Source of the DNA: Phocoena phocoena
Taxonomy: Eukaryota; Chordata; Mammalia; Artiodactyla; Phocoenidae
Direction: 5' to 3'
Assembly (NCBI RefSeq): GCF_963924675.1
Contig: NC_089225.1
Coordinates: 111,924,313 to 111,988,312 of the forward strand
Length of the DNA stretch: 64,000 nt
The notes under the pieces: model-generated
Databases searched by the model: none
What the model was told of the DNA's origin: nothing
What the model saw: only the letters and a program-made list of their open reading frames with translations
Shown: positions 41,503-53,429 of the stretch, piece after piece
Layout: every line of letters begins with the position of its first letter
Position numbering within the stretch: position 1 is the stretch's first letter
Program-made: the position numbers and the translations under genes

Positions 41503-42180
41503 GTACATCATACATGCGTTATTCTTGATTCTTTCCATTAAAACTGAGCATCAGGTTTCTTTACCAGCAGTAAGCACCCTACTAGAAAACTATTTTGTGG
41601 GGAAATTGTCAGCCCACATTATTTAAATTTTACTGGATTCTTTCCAGAAATATATACTGTCCTTTCCAAGACAGCCTGTAATATTCTAATTGGTCGAGAA
41701 CTTTTTTTTAAATGTGGGATCCACAGATTTTTTTTTTAATATGGGATCCACAGATTTCAAAGGATCTGTCAGCCTCCCCCAAAAGTGTACAACATTGTTT
41801 CTGTGTATGTGGGAGTCTCTGGGGATAGCATCCAAGTTCACATGTGATTCTAACCGCCTCTATTCTAACTCCCCACTAAAGTTCAAGCACCACTCATTCG
41901 AGAAAAAGATTTGATGCGACTCTTCCGGGAGATCCAGTTCAATTGTTTTAAATATTTGATCCGTGCACAAGAGGCAGGATTTAAAGTAGTATTTTTGTTT
42001 TGGAATGAGGGCAAAAAAATAGTATAGGACCTCACTGCAAAGCATTGGACAATGTAATCCATGTGGAAAAAATAGGACATGACCACTGCTGAGTGTGGGA
42101 TGGGACGAGCTTCAGGCTTCTCTGCAGACAACCTTGACAGAGAACATGGGTGAATTGTGCACTGAGTAGGTTTCACTGGT

Positions 42181-42300
42181 TTTGGTTTTGTTTTGTTTTG
42201 TTTTTACTATCCCTATACTGTCCCTATACTATCCCTATACTGTCCCTATACTATCCCTATACTGTCCCTATACTATCCCTATACTATCCCTATATCCCTG
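42181..42300. repeat. (GTTTT)n run followed by an 11/22-bp minisatellite
   Basis: After a short GTTTT repeat, the unit 'ctatccctata' alternates with 'ctgtccctata', giving a 22-bp higher-order period for about four cycles (42206-42300). Confidence 0.96.
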
Positions 42301-42594
42301 TGTGGGATCTCTATTAACAAATTCTAAAGTTTGGTAGTCTTTGGTAGAGCTCAATAAAATCAAAATCATGATAGAACAAAGTCTTAATGTCTTTCTGAGG
42401 CATTAATGAGTTACTTCAACTATTCCCTAAGGAAAATGAATTTTAAATTGGTTGAAAATTATATGTAAAGATTTTTATTTCCAAGATCTTAATCTTATAA
42501 AAGAGTAGACGCCTAAATGAATTCCTTCTCATTGGGACACAAAGTAATGAAAAAACATTCAGTGCACAGGAATTATCTTTTCTAAAACCTATCC

Positions 42595-42684
42595 AGGTGT
42601 TGAGGAAAGGGAAAGAGGGGAGAGGGGAAGTGGGGGAGGGGAGGAGAAGGCAGAGCGGGGCGCAGGAGGGCAGAGGGGAGAAGC
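42595..42684. repeat. Polypurine tract
   Basis: About 90 nt almost only G and A on the + strand ('gaggggagaggggaagtggg' and so on). Such tracts can form triplex DNA; no function is shown. Confidence 0.85.
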
Positions 42685-44679
42685 TCTTTCAACCCTGAAA
42701 GTGAAGGACAGAAAATGATGTTTGTTGGATGATGAGTTATCCAGGCTCCACTGATGATTAATGGACTCACATGTTCAGTTGAGCTGAATTCCCAGGTGGG
42801 GAAAAGGCCTTTAGATCCACACACTTTTCCTGCCACAGGGCTTAGGAGCCAGTCATGGGGCTCAAGCATTCCTAGACCAGCTGGTGAATATTTGTTAATG
42901 TTTTTGTTTGCAATTAAATCTCTCCTAGTGTTTACCATGTCATGGCATCCCACTTTTTAAAACTGCAGTTCCTGGCAACAAAGCTTGGAGATTTTTTTTC
43001 ATTTAGATTTAAAAGACGTCAAATAGCATCTCCCCAAATGATCAACCAGTTTGTCCATTTTAATAAGGGGGAACAAGTCACCCTCCCATTACCCTTCCTT
43101 AACTCTCCCTCCCACCCCCAAGAAATAGAGACAAAAGAGCACAAGTCATATCTTCTGGGCCCCTGTCTCATGGGTGGGATTTCACGACCTTCTCCCAGGA
43201 GCCCAATGGCTGCACTTTCCCCCATCTTATAGCTGCTGGGAAACTGAAAGCATGTGAGGCATAGTGTTTTGCCCACTGCCACATTAAAAAAAAAAAAAAT
43301 TGAACCAGAATCCTAATGAAAGTTTGTGTTTCCAAAGCCCAAGGGAAGAACCCCAGGAAACCCTAAGAGGATGTGCCAGATTTGGCCCCAATCTCAAGGA
43401 AACTCCCGACATCTTTCGGGGAAAAAATACACTAAATTTCTTTGGTGGTGACAAACCACAGATTCTGTATCAACAGACGCCATTGGTCTGCTGCTGGTCT
43501 TTCAAATATGAAAAAAGTCAAAATTCGCTGCTTGAGACCCTCGTGTTGGGTGGGTGTCAAGCTGCTTTGTGTCACAGATTCTGTTCCAAAGGCAATAGAT
43601 TCAACCAGAGAAGTTCATTAAATTCTTATCTTTCTATTGAGCATTAGTCATTCCTTTTTTTACTCAGCCTCATTCTGAAAAGAATTTGAGATGCCTTTTA
43701 CCTTTTTGTAGCTGTCCACTTGAAACTTAAAAAGATATCTCTTCTTATGAAGACTGCTCTACATGGGCCTTCAACTCAAAATTGTATTCAGAGTCCAGTG
43801 ACATTCCCCAGCTATTGTGCAATTCCATGAAATTAGTTTTCATTAAGTCTCCTCAGAAGCTTTTTCATTTTCCATGTCTGGAAATCTTTTTTAAGACAGA
43901 CACACACATGCACACAAGGCAATCTTTTTCAAACAAAGACTTAAATGCATCCAGAGCTCCCATTTTGAAGTCATTTATTTGGTCTTCTCCAAGCCCTGCT
44001 TTTTAGAATCAGGCTGGTCCTCCTAACAAGTTCTAGGACTTCTGTTAACTCCTAACTGTCCCATTTTAAGTAGGAGCTGCAGAAATAGTGGAAGACTGCA
44101 GCGACAGAACTATGTCCACCTGCCGTGAAATGAAAAGTCACATTTCAGTAAACCCTAGGGGTCTCTAGCTTGCAGCCACCCTAGTTCTCTCTCTTTTTCT
44201 TACCCTTCTTCTCTTTCCTGCCTGAATCCTGGGAAAAGAGCCCCCATTCTTGTCCCCAGAGAGGAAGCTATGAGAGGACTTAATCTCCGGTTAGCTTAGC
44301 GAAGGAGGAGAGCGGAATTTAACATGTTATTGCTACTTGAAAGAGCTTTGGGGGAATCCTCAAAAGCAATCCATTTGGAACAACTCTAAGAAGATTCCTC
44401 CAAAGAAATGCATCGGAAGCTGCTTTTCTACAGTGTATTTTACAACTTGAATCTCGCATTTCCATTCTATGAAATTGTGCTAGAGAAGAAAATAGCAGCC
44501 ACGTGTACACATCTGTAAACGATTATCTGCTCGACCCAGGCTCTGAAGGTGTGTTCTGTGAGAGCAAAACTTAAGTCTTCTGATCCTGTGTATCAACTTG
44601 GTCTCACTGCCACCTACTGGTATCCTCGTTAGACACTCAGAACTGGACCCAAGATCTTTGGCTCAAGTAACAAACACAG

Positions 44680-45712
44680 TGTCTGTTCATGTCTGGGCTA
44701 TTATAGATAGTGCTGCTCTGAACATTGGGTGCAGGTATCTTTTCAAATTAGAGTCTTCATCTTTTCTGGATATATGCCCAGGTGTGGGATTGCTGGGTCA
44801 TGTAGTAGTTCTATTTTTAGTTTTTTTTTTGGGGGGGGGGGGTTGGGATTTTTTTTGCGGTACGCAGGCCTCTCACTGTTGTGGCCTCTCCCGTTGCGGA
44901 GCACAGGCTCCGGATGCGCAGGCTCAGCGGCCGTGGCTCACGGGCCCAGCCGCTCTGCAGCATGTGGGATCCTCCCAGACCGGGGCACGAACCCGTGTCC
45001 CCTGCATCGGAAGGCGGACTCTCAACCACTGCACCACCAGGGAAGCCCTATTTTTAGTTTTTGAAGGTCCTTCCACACTGTTCCCCATAGAGGCTGTACC
45101 AATTTGTATTCCCACCAACAGTATAGGAGGGGTCCCTTTTCTCCACACCTTCTCCAGCATTTATTATTTGTAGACGTTTGGTATCCATCAACAGATGAGT
45201 GAATAAAGACGTTGTGGTATGTGTATATATATACATATATACACACAATGGAATATGACTCAGTCATAAAAAGAATGAAATAATGCCATTTGTAGCAGCA
45301 CGAATGGACCTAGAGATTGTCATACTGAGTGAAGTAAGTCAGACAGAGAAAGACAAATACCATATGATATCACTTATATAGAGAATCTTAAAAAATGATA
45401 CAAATGAACTTATTTACAAAACAGAAACAGACGCACAGACATAAAAAACAAACTTATGGTTACCAGGGGAAAGGGGATAAATGAGGAGCTTGGGATTAAC
45501 AGATACACACCACTATACATAAAATAGATAACCAACAAGGATTTACTGTATAGCACAGGGAACTATATTCAATATCTTGTAATAACTTATAATGGAAAAG
45601 AATCTGAAAAAGAATATATATATATATGCATATGTATAACTGAATCACTTTGCCCTACAACTGAAACTAATACAATATTTTAAATCAACTCTACTTCCAT
45701 TTTTTTTAAGTG
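44680..45712. mobile_element. 5'-inverted (twin-primed) L1 with SINE inside
   Basis: The left part (44680-45180, minus the SINE) is L1 sequence in antisense ('cattgggtgcaggtatcttt', 'ggattgctgggtcatgtagt'), while the right part (45185-45712) is L1 in sense ('gaatggacctagagattgtc', 'caacaaggatttactgtata'). The switch is near 45180. This is the signature of an inversion made during L1 insertion. A short AGTGTCT occurs near both ends (about 44679 and 45709). Confidence 0.85.
44826..45047 (-). mobile_element. CHR-2-type SINE inside the inverted L1 arm
   Basis: 'gcggtacgcaggcctctcac' to 'ccaccagggaagcc'. The 15-bp CTATTTTTAGTTTTT at 44811-44825 and 45048-45062 is its target-site duplication. Its T-rich head contains an odd 12-G run (44831-44842). 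Confidence 0.93.
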
Positions 45713-46519
45713 TCTATCTTGTTTATAAACAATGACGGTTCAACAGCTCATGCAGTAGAACAGAGCAATCCAGAAAGGGAGGGTTTGGCTGAGCCTTGGC
45801 AAGTTAGCCTCCTCCCGGAATGAGGTCACGTGAGGATGTGCTGAGCACCATCTGGGGTTACCTTCCTTCTCCCCATAAAGGCAACTTGAAGAACCTCCAG
45901 ATTAACTGCCCCGATATTTGGAAATTTATTTAAAGATGTATTCCTAGGGTCCGAGATAATAAACATGAAGCAGAAAGTTCCATATCTGCTATAGTTGGAA
46001 AAGCTAGACACCACGATGCACATATAAAAGACATTTTACCCTCTTAAACATAAGGCAGCCCCACAGAGCATTTCCTCCATTTTTCCTGCTAATTATAAAC
46101 ATTAGGCAGAGATTAGTTCAGATTTAATGTTAGGGCAGAGAATGCCTTAGAAGACGCTTCAAAAGGAATTGCACAAACACCCATTCCATTCCTGCCCCGT
46201 GACACACACAGGGCCGTCGGCTCCAGGGTAGATCCCAGCGCTATCCTCCCTTCCTGCCTTGGCCATAGACTTTTGGGGCTACTGGCCTCTCCAAAACCAT
46301 GGTGTTCCATTGTAGAACTGTGCAAACACAGTGGTTAATGTGTCCTCCTTTTGTAAGGAAAAACTAAACATCTTGTTTTCTAGTCTGATTCGTGATCAAG
46401 TCTAGAAGAGAAAATTATTTAAAAGAGACTTTTTAAAAAATGACATTGAAACCTCAGATAAAGTATCACCCACACCTTATTTACTGTAATATCTGGGGAA
46501 AATTCTACTTAGTTCCTGT

Positions 46520-46615
46520 CTCTATCAGTAAAGGTCAGTTAATCTCTCCCAGACTCACTAATTTTACGTGTAAAATGAGGCTGATTGCCTGATGCTCTAA
46601 CCGGCAGTGATTCTG
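46520..46615 (-). repeat. MIR SINE fragment
   Basis: 'gttaatctctcccagactc' and 'acgtgtaaaatgaggctgat' resemble the antisense MIR core. Confidence 0.6.
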
Positions 46616-48966
46616 TGACCACTTTCTTTCATCTATTACCCTAGGCTCTGACCACCGGTGGGTTTCCTGCTGTCCCCACAAGAGACAGAGAGGCCCGCAG
46701 TGCACGGCGGGGCAGCCTGTGGGCTTAGCTGAACTGGCTCTGGGCGCTGGCACTGCACTGCCGAATCAAATGATGAGGATTCCAGAAAAGAAAAACCAGT
46801 TTCCTGGAATGGCTTCTCTTGAGACCTGAGTCATCTCCAGCTGCTGTTCAGTTCTTAATTTTGAAATGCAACCAACCCACAAGCTCTTCCATCTAGCGGC
46901 CAATTCTCGATGCTCTGGGTCCATGAAAACTGAAGGTATGGGTCAAACCAGGGGGATTTGACAGAAACATTTGCCGTTGTACCTTTCCCCAGCCATTCTT
47001 ACCTCGCAAATGTTTCTCTGTACTTCACGAGTCTTAAAATTCAGGAGAACAGCAGGACTACGCTATGCAAGACGCAGCCAGACCCCTACGAAAGACTAAC
47101 AACCTGCCTCCGGGAGAGGGTTTGGCAGAACGTTTCATATTTGTCCTACTTTTCTGCTTTGCTTTCTCTTTCCAGATTTTTTGAAACAACAATTACCTCT
47201 CTGCTAAACAAACTTAAAATATGCTACTCTATAAAAGACTGGTCGATGGCAAAAAGTGCCTTTCTTCACGTGAAACTCCAAAATATACTCTTGAAGACTT
47301 GTACTCCCTTGATATTCCTGGCCTTAGACACGTACCTGTGAGAACACGTGAGCATGTGCTGGAGCGCCCAGGAAATGCTGATTTTGCTTTCCTTCTAGTA
47401 CTGGGACCTCAAACCAGCAATTCACCTCCCTGTGTTCTATTTCTTCATCTGAGGTGTCAAGGGCGTGGGGAGACCATCCACCAAGGTAGTAATTTGGGGA
47501 TATTTCCAGTAGCCAAACGGAAATCATATACTTGCCAACCAGAGGGCAGGGCCTAAGTCTTAGTCATTTTTGTCCCCTCCCTTGATCCAAAGCTCCACGC
47601 CCTGGAGCACAAAGGGGTTTATTAAGCTTAAAGGAATATGAGACACAGAGACCAAGGGCAGGTAAGGAAAAGTTTGGGAGTTACTGGATTAGTTCATCTT
47701 AACATCTCTTCCAGTTGTAAACTTCAAAACTCCTACAGGGATACAGCATTGCACGAATAGGCAGCCTTGCTCTGGTTCTGAAACACCTTTGTGTTCATTC
47801 AATTTAAACTTTTTTCTCAGTAGATATCAGTAAAATGTTTCCTTTAAAAGTTCTTACTTAGTTCATGCCCTTGTCATGAACGTATTTTAGAAAGCAGAAT
47901 GCTTCATTGCAAGCAGAAGTTCACCTCAATACATGCATACCTGAGCATAGGGAAAAAATAAAATTCTAAATGTACATTTACTTCAGATATTACAGTCACA
48001 TTTTTAAAAATTATGTATTGAAGCAGTCTCCAGGTGAGTCCCAAAGTGACCCACAAGCTCTGCTGAGATGTGTATCAACAGATTCCCTGCGGTCCCGGAA
48101 ACCCCACCCCAGGGACTCCCTACAATTCACGGAGATTTTTCTGGAGCTCAGAGGGAGGCATCGTCCTCTAGAGGACGATGCATCTTTCCTCTACACTTTC
48201 GGGAAAGACTATACCAGGACAAAGGTGCTACTTCACAATTTCATCTGCTTCCTAAAATAGTCTGATGAGACCAGAAGGTACTAAAATTACGTTTTCAAAA
48301 ATTAATATAATGAATTCCTGGAAAGAACCCCTCTTTGTAAATCAGCGTGCTGCAGGTGCTCCCTGAGTGTGACACGGCCATCACCCATGGTTTAGAGGGG
48401 ACAAGCAGTGTCTTTTCTTGAAAGGGTAGGATTATCTCCCAGAGTTTTGGAAAGAGGGAATCCATATCTAGAAATGTGGATGAAAAGAACCTTTCCTTGT
48501 CTCGCTCAAGGCTGTCTGAAGAAGCAGGAAATTTTTAAAGCTTCCCTACTTAAAAACCTGAATGATTTTGAGCTTTCCTTTCCTCAGTGAGAGCTACTAA
48601 TAGGATTTTTTTAAATGCCAGGTCACTCCTCAAATCGTCAACTATTTACGTAGCAGTGGTGTGGTTTTTACAGCCTGCTTTCCACAGCTAAGACACCAAG
48701 AAAAGTTTGCTCCTGTGGGTTTCCGTGGAAAGGCTGCCCGGGACACAAAGTCCCCTTCAGATAGGAACCAGCCCACTATTCTTCTCCAAGAGATAACAAA
48801 TCCTCAGTTTCTTCCAAAAAGAACAGTGACAAGAGCTAATTTTCAAATAAAACTTTTGCCTAAAATGATTAGCATACCTGCAAGACAGTCTCATGCAACA
48901 GAATTCGTGACCTGCCAGTGTATTTTAAACCCTAAATGTGGAATTTCACATAAAAGTGGGTAATGA

Positions 48967-49275
48967 GGGCTTCCCTGGTGGCACAGTGGTTAACAATCCA
49001 CCTGCCAATGCAAGGGACACAGGTTCGAGCCCTGGTCCAGGAAGATCCCACTTGCCGTGGAGCAACTAAGCCTGTGCGCCACAATTACTGAGCCTGCGCT
49101 CTAGAGCCCACGAGCCGCAACTACTGAGCCCGTGTGCCTAGAGCCTGTGCTCTGCAACAAAGAGAAGCCCACGCACCGCAAAGGGTAGCCCCCACTGGCC
49201 GCAACTAGAGAAAACCCATGCGCAGGAACGAAGACCCAACACAGTCAAAAAATTAATTAATTTTTTTTTAAAAAA
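48967..49275 (+). mobile_element. CHR-1-type SINE
   Basis: 'gggcttccctggtggcacag', 'gttcgagccctggtcc', 'acaattactgagcctgcgc', ending 'agacccaacacagtcaaaaa' and an A/T tail. An imperfect duplication GTGGGTAATGA / GTGTGTAATGA flanks it. Confidence 0.92.
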
Positions 49276-50126
49276 GGTGTGTAATGACAAAGACCCCTGT
49301 AACCACTTGTCTAAATACTCTGAGCAACAGCACAGATGAAGCCTCCATGGCAAAAGTCTACTAACTTTCAAAAGGGAAGGAGGTCTGATTTCAAGCTGGC
49401 TTTAGCGGCGGCATCTGTAACCTCCTAACCTAAAACTAAGGTCAGGTGGGGAGCCTCACTTGAGTCATGAATCCATCATCAATCATCAGTTGAAGAGAGG
49501 GGTTTCTTCCTACTTTATCATCAGTATCATCTAAGGCACAAAATCACAGAAAGCACTTATGATGACAGAATGAGATGCAGTGAATCCTCAATGCTTTGAA
49601 AATAGAGGGAGGTGCAGAAATAAAAACAATTCTATTCAGAAAGATAGGAATTCTTCTTGCCTTACATCAGAAGTATCCTTAAGACCCCAAGTTTGGACAT
49701 TCACCATACATTCCGTCATCTAAGGACCACAAAGCATGGTGGGGTGGGGCACACACCCTCCCAAGGGCTGGAAGAGCCTGGGCTAAGGGCTAACATTCTA
49801 GAGACTTCCCCAGCTGCCTCCCAGGAAGGTGGGAGTAGCTACACCCTCCAATTCCCCCACTGGAAAAGGGCAGGACACTCACGCTCACCACCCTGCTATG
49901 GGATTCTTCCCCAAGTTCTCCTCTCCACCAAGTATCTTCTCAACGGCTTCCTCACTGCCGAGAGCAGGGAAAGAGAAAAATAAACCTTATGGTGATGGAA
50001 AACCCATGCCTCCTCGAAGAAGAGACGAAGACCACAAGACCATAATTCGTATAGCTTGAATTCCTACAAAACCCCTCACCTTCCCACCCTTCTGCCTTTA
50101 CCCTCAGCAAAGCCCACACAAGGTTG

Positions 50127-50222
50127 GGACTGACATCCATACACTAATATGTATAAAACAGATAACTAATAAGAACCTGCTGTATAAAAAATAATTTAAT
50201 TTAATTTAATTTAATTAAAAAA
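50127..50222 (+). mobile_element. Short L1 3' UTR scrap with (AATTT)n tail
   Basis: 'gggactgacatccatacact' and 'agaacctgctgtataaaa' match the L1 subfamily A 3' UTR; it is followed by a pentanucleotide AATTT repeat. Confidence 0.75.
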
Positions 50223-50569
50223 AAGAATGAAGCAAAATGCTGGTGCCGTCCCTCCAGGCCCCCATCCCCAGAGGTGGCCTGGATGAGGGATGCCTGCTCA
50301 GCTGTTCTGGTCACAGAGCCAGTGTCGGTCCCTGGGGACCAGCTCTCTTCTCTGGCACCTCTTTCCCCATTAGTTGGTAGAGGCCCCGGGAAGCATAACC
50401 CAATTTCCCCATCGCTTTTAATAGAATATGATAGGAGGACACTGTCTTCTGGGAGAACCAATCACACAGTATGTTCCAAATCTAGGTGTAAATTAGCTCA
50501 GGATCCTCCAGTGCTGGGCCATCTGCTTTCCTGAAATGGTAAAGATGTGACTGCTGTCTGAGCCACCTA

Positions 50570-50650
50570 CTGGTGCTGTGGCCTCAGCAAGTAATTGAGC
50601 ATCTCAGAGCCCCTAAACCTTCATCTTTAAGGCCAGGGAACCACACCTCA
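50570..50650 (-). repeat. MIR-like fragment
   Basis: 'gtggcctcagcaagtaattg' followed by 'cttcatctttaaggcc' resembles antisense MIR; weak. Confidence 0.4.
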
Positions 50651-51965
50651 GTGCCTCCTAACCAAGAATCTCTTCCTTTATCTTTAGCCCAGCAAAGAAC
50701 TCAGAAGTTTCAATAATGTCCAACAGCCAACTGGTGGTTTTCAACATCATGTTGCTTAGGAACAAAAAATACCTGATTTTAAAGCCACTTCAGTTTTTTG
50801 GAGCATTAAGAATGGGTGCCCTGGGAAGTTGGGGGACCCCAGTGTGAGAATAGTCTATCCGCATGAGCTCTGAGCAGCCCTGCAGCTCTAGGACCCTGCA
50901 GTTCTCATGTGGAGGCAGCTGTGTGTAGGCCGGCATGGGCCAGATCCTCTGAGTCCCCACTGTGGGGGACACTCCCCTCCGCCTACAGCAACTTGTTCTT
51001 GGGGTCCAGACCAGCCTTTCAGTTCGCTCCTTGGGCAGGCTGTGAAATGCCAGTTTCTGTTTACACCCCCCAGTACCCCTCTGGGGCCTCCTAGGGACCC
51101 CACCCCTGCTTCAGTCCTAATTTTCTAACACGGTAGCCCCTGAAACAGGTCCCCAGAGTAGACTGGCAACTGTCAGATAACACTTTCCATTCTGGGCGAG
51201 AGGGCCGGAGCCCCACCCTCCTGGCTGGGGAACAGGCTCCCGGCCTCCGGACTTGGTACTTGCTCCACTTCTGGGCAACACAGGCCAGCCCGTGGCCCTA
51301 GGGGCCCTGCCCTATCCCCTGGGCGTGCTGCCCAAACGCCAAATTCCTTCTCCTCCTCTGACCCCTGCAGCTCCTTTAAGCAACCCCAGAGGACTGAGGC
51401 TCCAGCAGTAACTTCAGATTCCTGAAAAGATGGAGCCCTGATGGTAATAGCTGAGTAACTCTTGACTTGGTCCTGTTCCTGGACACCAAGGTCACCGCAA
51501 TCCCCCGGAGGTGACAGATATACCCAACCAGCCCACGCCCCAGGGACATGGGAGAACTCAGAGTCTCCCCAAGGTAGCTCCCGAATCCTCGGAAAGACAC
51601 TTCTGCGAACAAAGCAGATTCTCAGATTCCAGCTGAGCTTCAGTTTATTTATGTCCAATAAATAAACCGTGAGCCGAAAAGCACCGCAGTCAGGAGAGCA
51701 GAGGGTGATGGGGGTGGGGGGGAGGTAGCGGGGGACACGGCACAACTCGTGGGCAACCAGGGCCTCGGCCCAGCTAAGGAAACCCAGGTGGCACAAACTG
51801 AGAAAGAAAAGTCGGCTGGATCTTCCAGAGACCAGCAGCGTGTACAGAAAACAGACTCTACGGGAGCGAACCTGAGAGCCATCGAGAAATGGTCAGCGGG
51901 ATTTAAAGCATTTCCCTCTGGCCACAAACCCAACACAGGGGGAACAGGGGCGAAGTGGCACTTAC

Positions 51966-52330
51966 CCTGAGCAAACCTGGAGAAGCGTGTGTCCCTGGGC
52001 TTCGATATTCAATTATGTGCGAATCTGACACATGTTTTCCCCACTTGGCTGCGTCTCCTTTTCCTTCTGCAGGAGAGGGGACCCCGAGCAGGCAGAAAAC
52101 TCCCCCTGTGGTCCTTGCAGGGGGCTGCTGAGCGGGAGAGCTGAGCGGCCTTTGGTGGAGGACTGAGCTCCAAACTGGACCGTGTCCAGGGATACAGTCA
52201 AGGCTCCCTCCAGCCCCTCCTCTCCCCCTCCCCACTCGGGCCTGCCCCACACTGTAAATGAAAACCAGACTCTCACTCTGTTGCTTCTGGCCCAGCCACG
52301 GGCTGATGTCACCTCGGAAGGCTGTCTTCA
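51966..52330 (-). other. COL6A3: Candidate COL6A3 non-coding exon 1 and proximal promoter
   Basis: The coding exon at 36.0 kb opens with an AG acceptor and only 30 nt of 5' UTR, so at least one upstream exon is needed. On the minus strand a very good donor, CAGG|GTAAGTGC, ends at 51966. The sequence upstream of it (higher coordinates) is free of repeats and moderately GC-rich, with GGGGAGGGGGAGAGG and a CRE-like TGACATCA near 52303-52310, which suits a TATA-less collagen VI promoter. The implied intron 1 of about 15.9 kb is close to what I recall for human. I cannot place the transcription start, and the right edge given is only an outer limit. Identification rests on position and donor strength, not on a remembered 5' UTR. 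Confidence 0.38.
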
Positions 52331-52359
52331 CCCTACGAGCCCGTAGCTGGATGCCTGCA

Positions 52360-52458
52360 ACTCTTAAAAAAAAAAAAATCCACCCCTTCTACTCATCACC
52401 TTAAAACTCTTAAAAAAAACTCTTAAAAAAAAAATCCACCCCTTCTACTCATCACCTT
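52360..52458. repeat. Local duplication just upstream of candidate exon 1
   Basis: The block 'actctt' + A run + 'tccaccccttctactcatca' occurs at 52360-52402 and again at 52419-52458, with differing A-run lengths and a short 'actctt' remnant between. Confidence 0.95.
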
Positions 52459-52989
52459 TGGGGCTGGGTCCCTGGCCGCAAAGAGAATGAATTTTGGAAT
52501 GTTTCCGTGGGGTCTCCATGGTTTTGCTGCAGTGTTTTCCAACACCATCTGAAAGGAAAACAGGAAATGCAGTCTCCCGCCTCCCCCCTCACCACGCCCT
52601 CCCATTTCTTCTTGAAGTTTCTGAATTGAGACTTCTCCTAATAACCTCCCATTTCAAATATAAAAAACCAGCCATTAAAATCACCTTGGCATTCTGCTAA
52701 CCAAAGTTCTGTTTGCCGGTGAGAAGACAAGGAAAAAAGACTGCTTTTTTTTTTTTTTTTTTTTTTGTAATTCTGTATATAATGATTCTGATCATGAAGC
52801 TAATGGTCCCAATTCCAGGACACATACGAGAGGAGCAAGAATGGTTATCGTGCTCAGATTTACAGGAAAATTCTTGAGAAAGAATTTGTGTTTCTGCAAG
52901 GCTTTGTACCTTTCCCAGCACTTCGATATGCGTTATCTCTTGCACCAGGAACGTCTCCACCTGTTAAAGAGATATGTGTCATGTTTTCT

Positions 52990-53065
52990 TAAGTGAGATT
53001 ATGGTCTCATTTTACAGATGAGAAGAATCTGGGTTCGTAGCAGAGCTCAGATCAGAACCCTGACC
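52990..53065 (+). repeat. MIR-like fragment
   Basis: 'cattttacagatgagaagaa' then 'cagagctcagatcagaaccc' follows the MIR core order. Confidence 0.6.
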
Positions 53066-53155
53066 GTGGACACCCCCAAACTGCTCACTGCTCACCCATC
53101 ACACGGCCCCCCCTTGAAAATTCGGTTCATGTGAGATATCAAGAGACATCTGAAG

Positions 53156-53429
53156 AAACAAACTTATGGTTACCAGGGGGTAAGGGGTAGGGAGGGATAA
53201 ATTGGGAGATTGGGACTGACCTACACACATTACTATATATAAAATAGATGAATAACAAGGAGCTACTGTATAGCACAGGGAACTCTTCCCGATACTCTAT
53301 AATGATCTATATGGGAAAGGAATCTAAAAAAGAGTGGATATATGTATATGTATAACTGATTCACTTTGGTGTGCAACAGAAACTAACACAACATTGTAAA
53401 TCAGCTAGACTCCAATAAAAAAGAGAGAG
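53156..53429 (+). mobile_element. L1 3' end, subfamily A
   Basis: 'aacttatggttaccaggggg', 'gggagattgggactgacct', 'gagctactgtatagcacagg', 'gtgcaacagaaactaacac', 'ccaataaaa'. The 14-bp AGAGACATCTGAAG at 53142-53155 and 53430-53443 is its target-site duplication. Confidence 0.92.

Larger units (their letters stand above)
36086..51965 (-). other. COL6A3 intron 1 (if exon 1 is as proposed)
   Basis: About 15.9 kb of mostly non-coding DNA. Contents listed separately: nested L1s (37.5-39.7 kb), a direct repeat pair (39.67 and 41.33 kb), a minisatellite (42.2 kb), a polypurine tract (42.6 kb), a rearranged L1 with SINE (44.7-45.7 kb), MIR pieces, a SINE (49.0 kb) and an L1 scrap (50.1 kb). Remaining stretches (36.1-37.5, 42.7-44.6, 45.8-48.9, 49.3-50.1 and 50.2-51.9 kb) show nothing that I can name. 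Confidence 0.55.

Noticed and set aside
42181..42300. CRISPR-like array
   Set aside because: Units are contiguous without unique spacers; this is a simple minisatellite in a mammalian intron.
44598..45173. 191-codon open frame on the + strand
   Set aside because: Made up of antisense L1 and SINE sequence.
51173..51796. 207-codon open frame on the minus strand
   Set aside because: Lies just downstream of candidate exon 1 in GC-rich intron sequence; no signal peptide or domain and no splice support.
51900..52400. CpG island promoter
   Set aside because: CpG dinucleotides are too sparse by eye for an island, so exon 1 support rests on the donor and position only.
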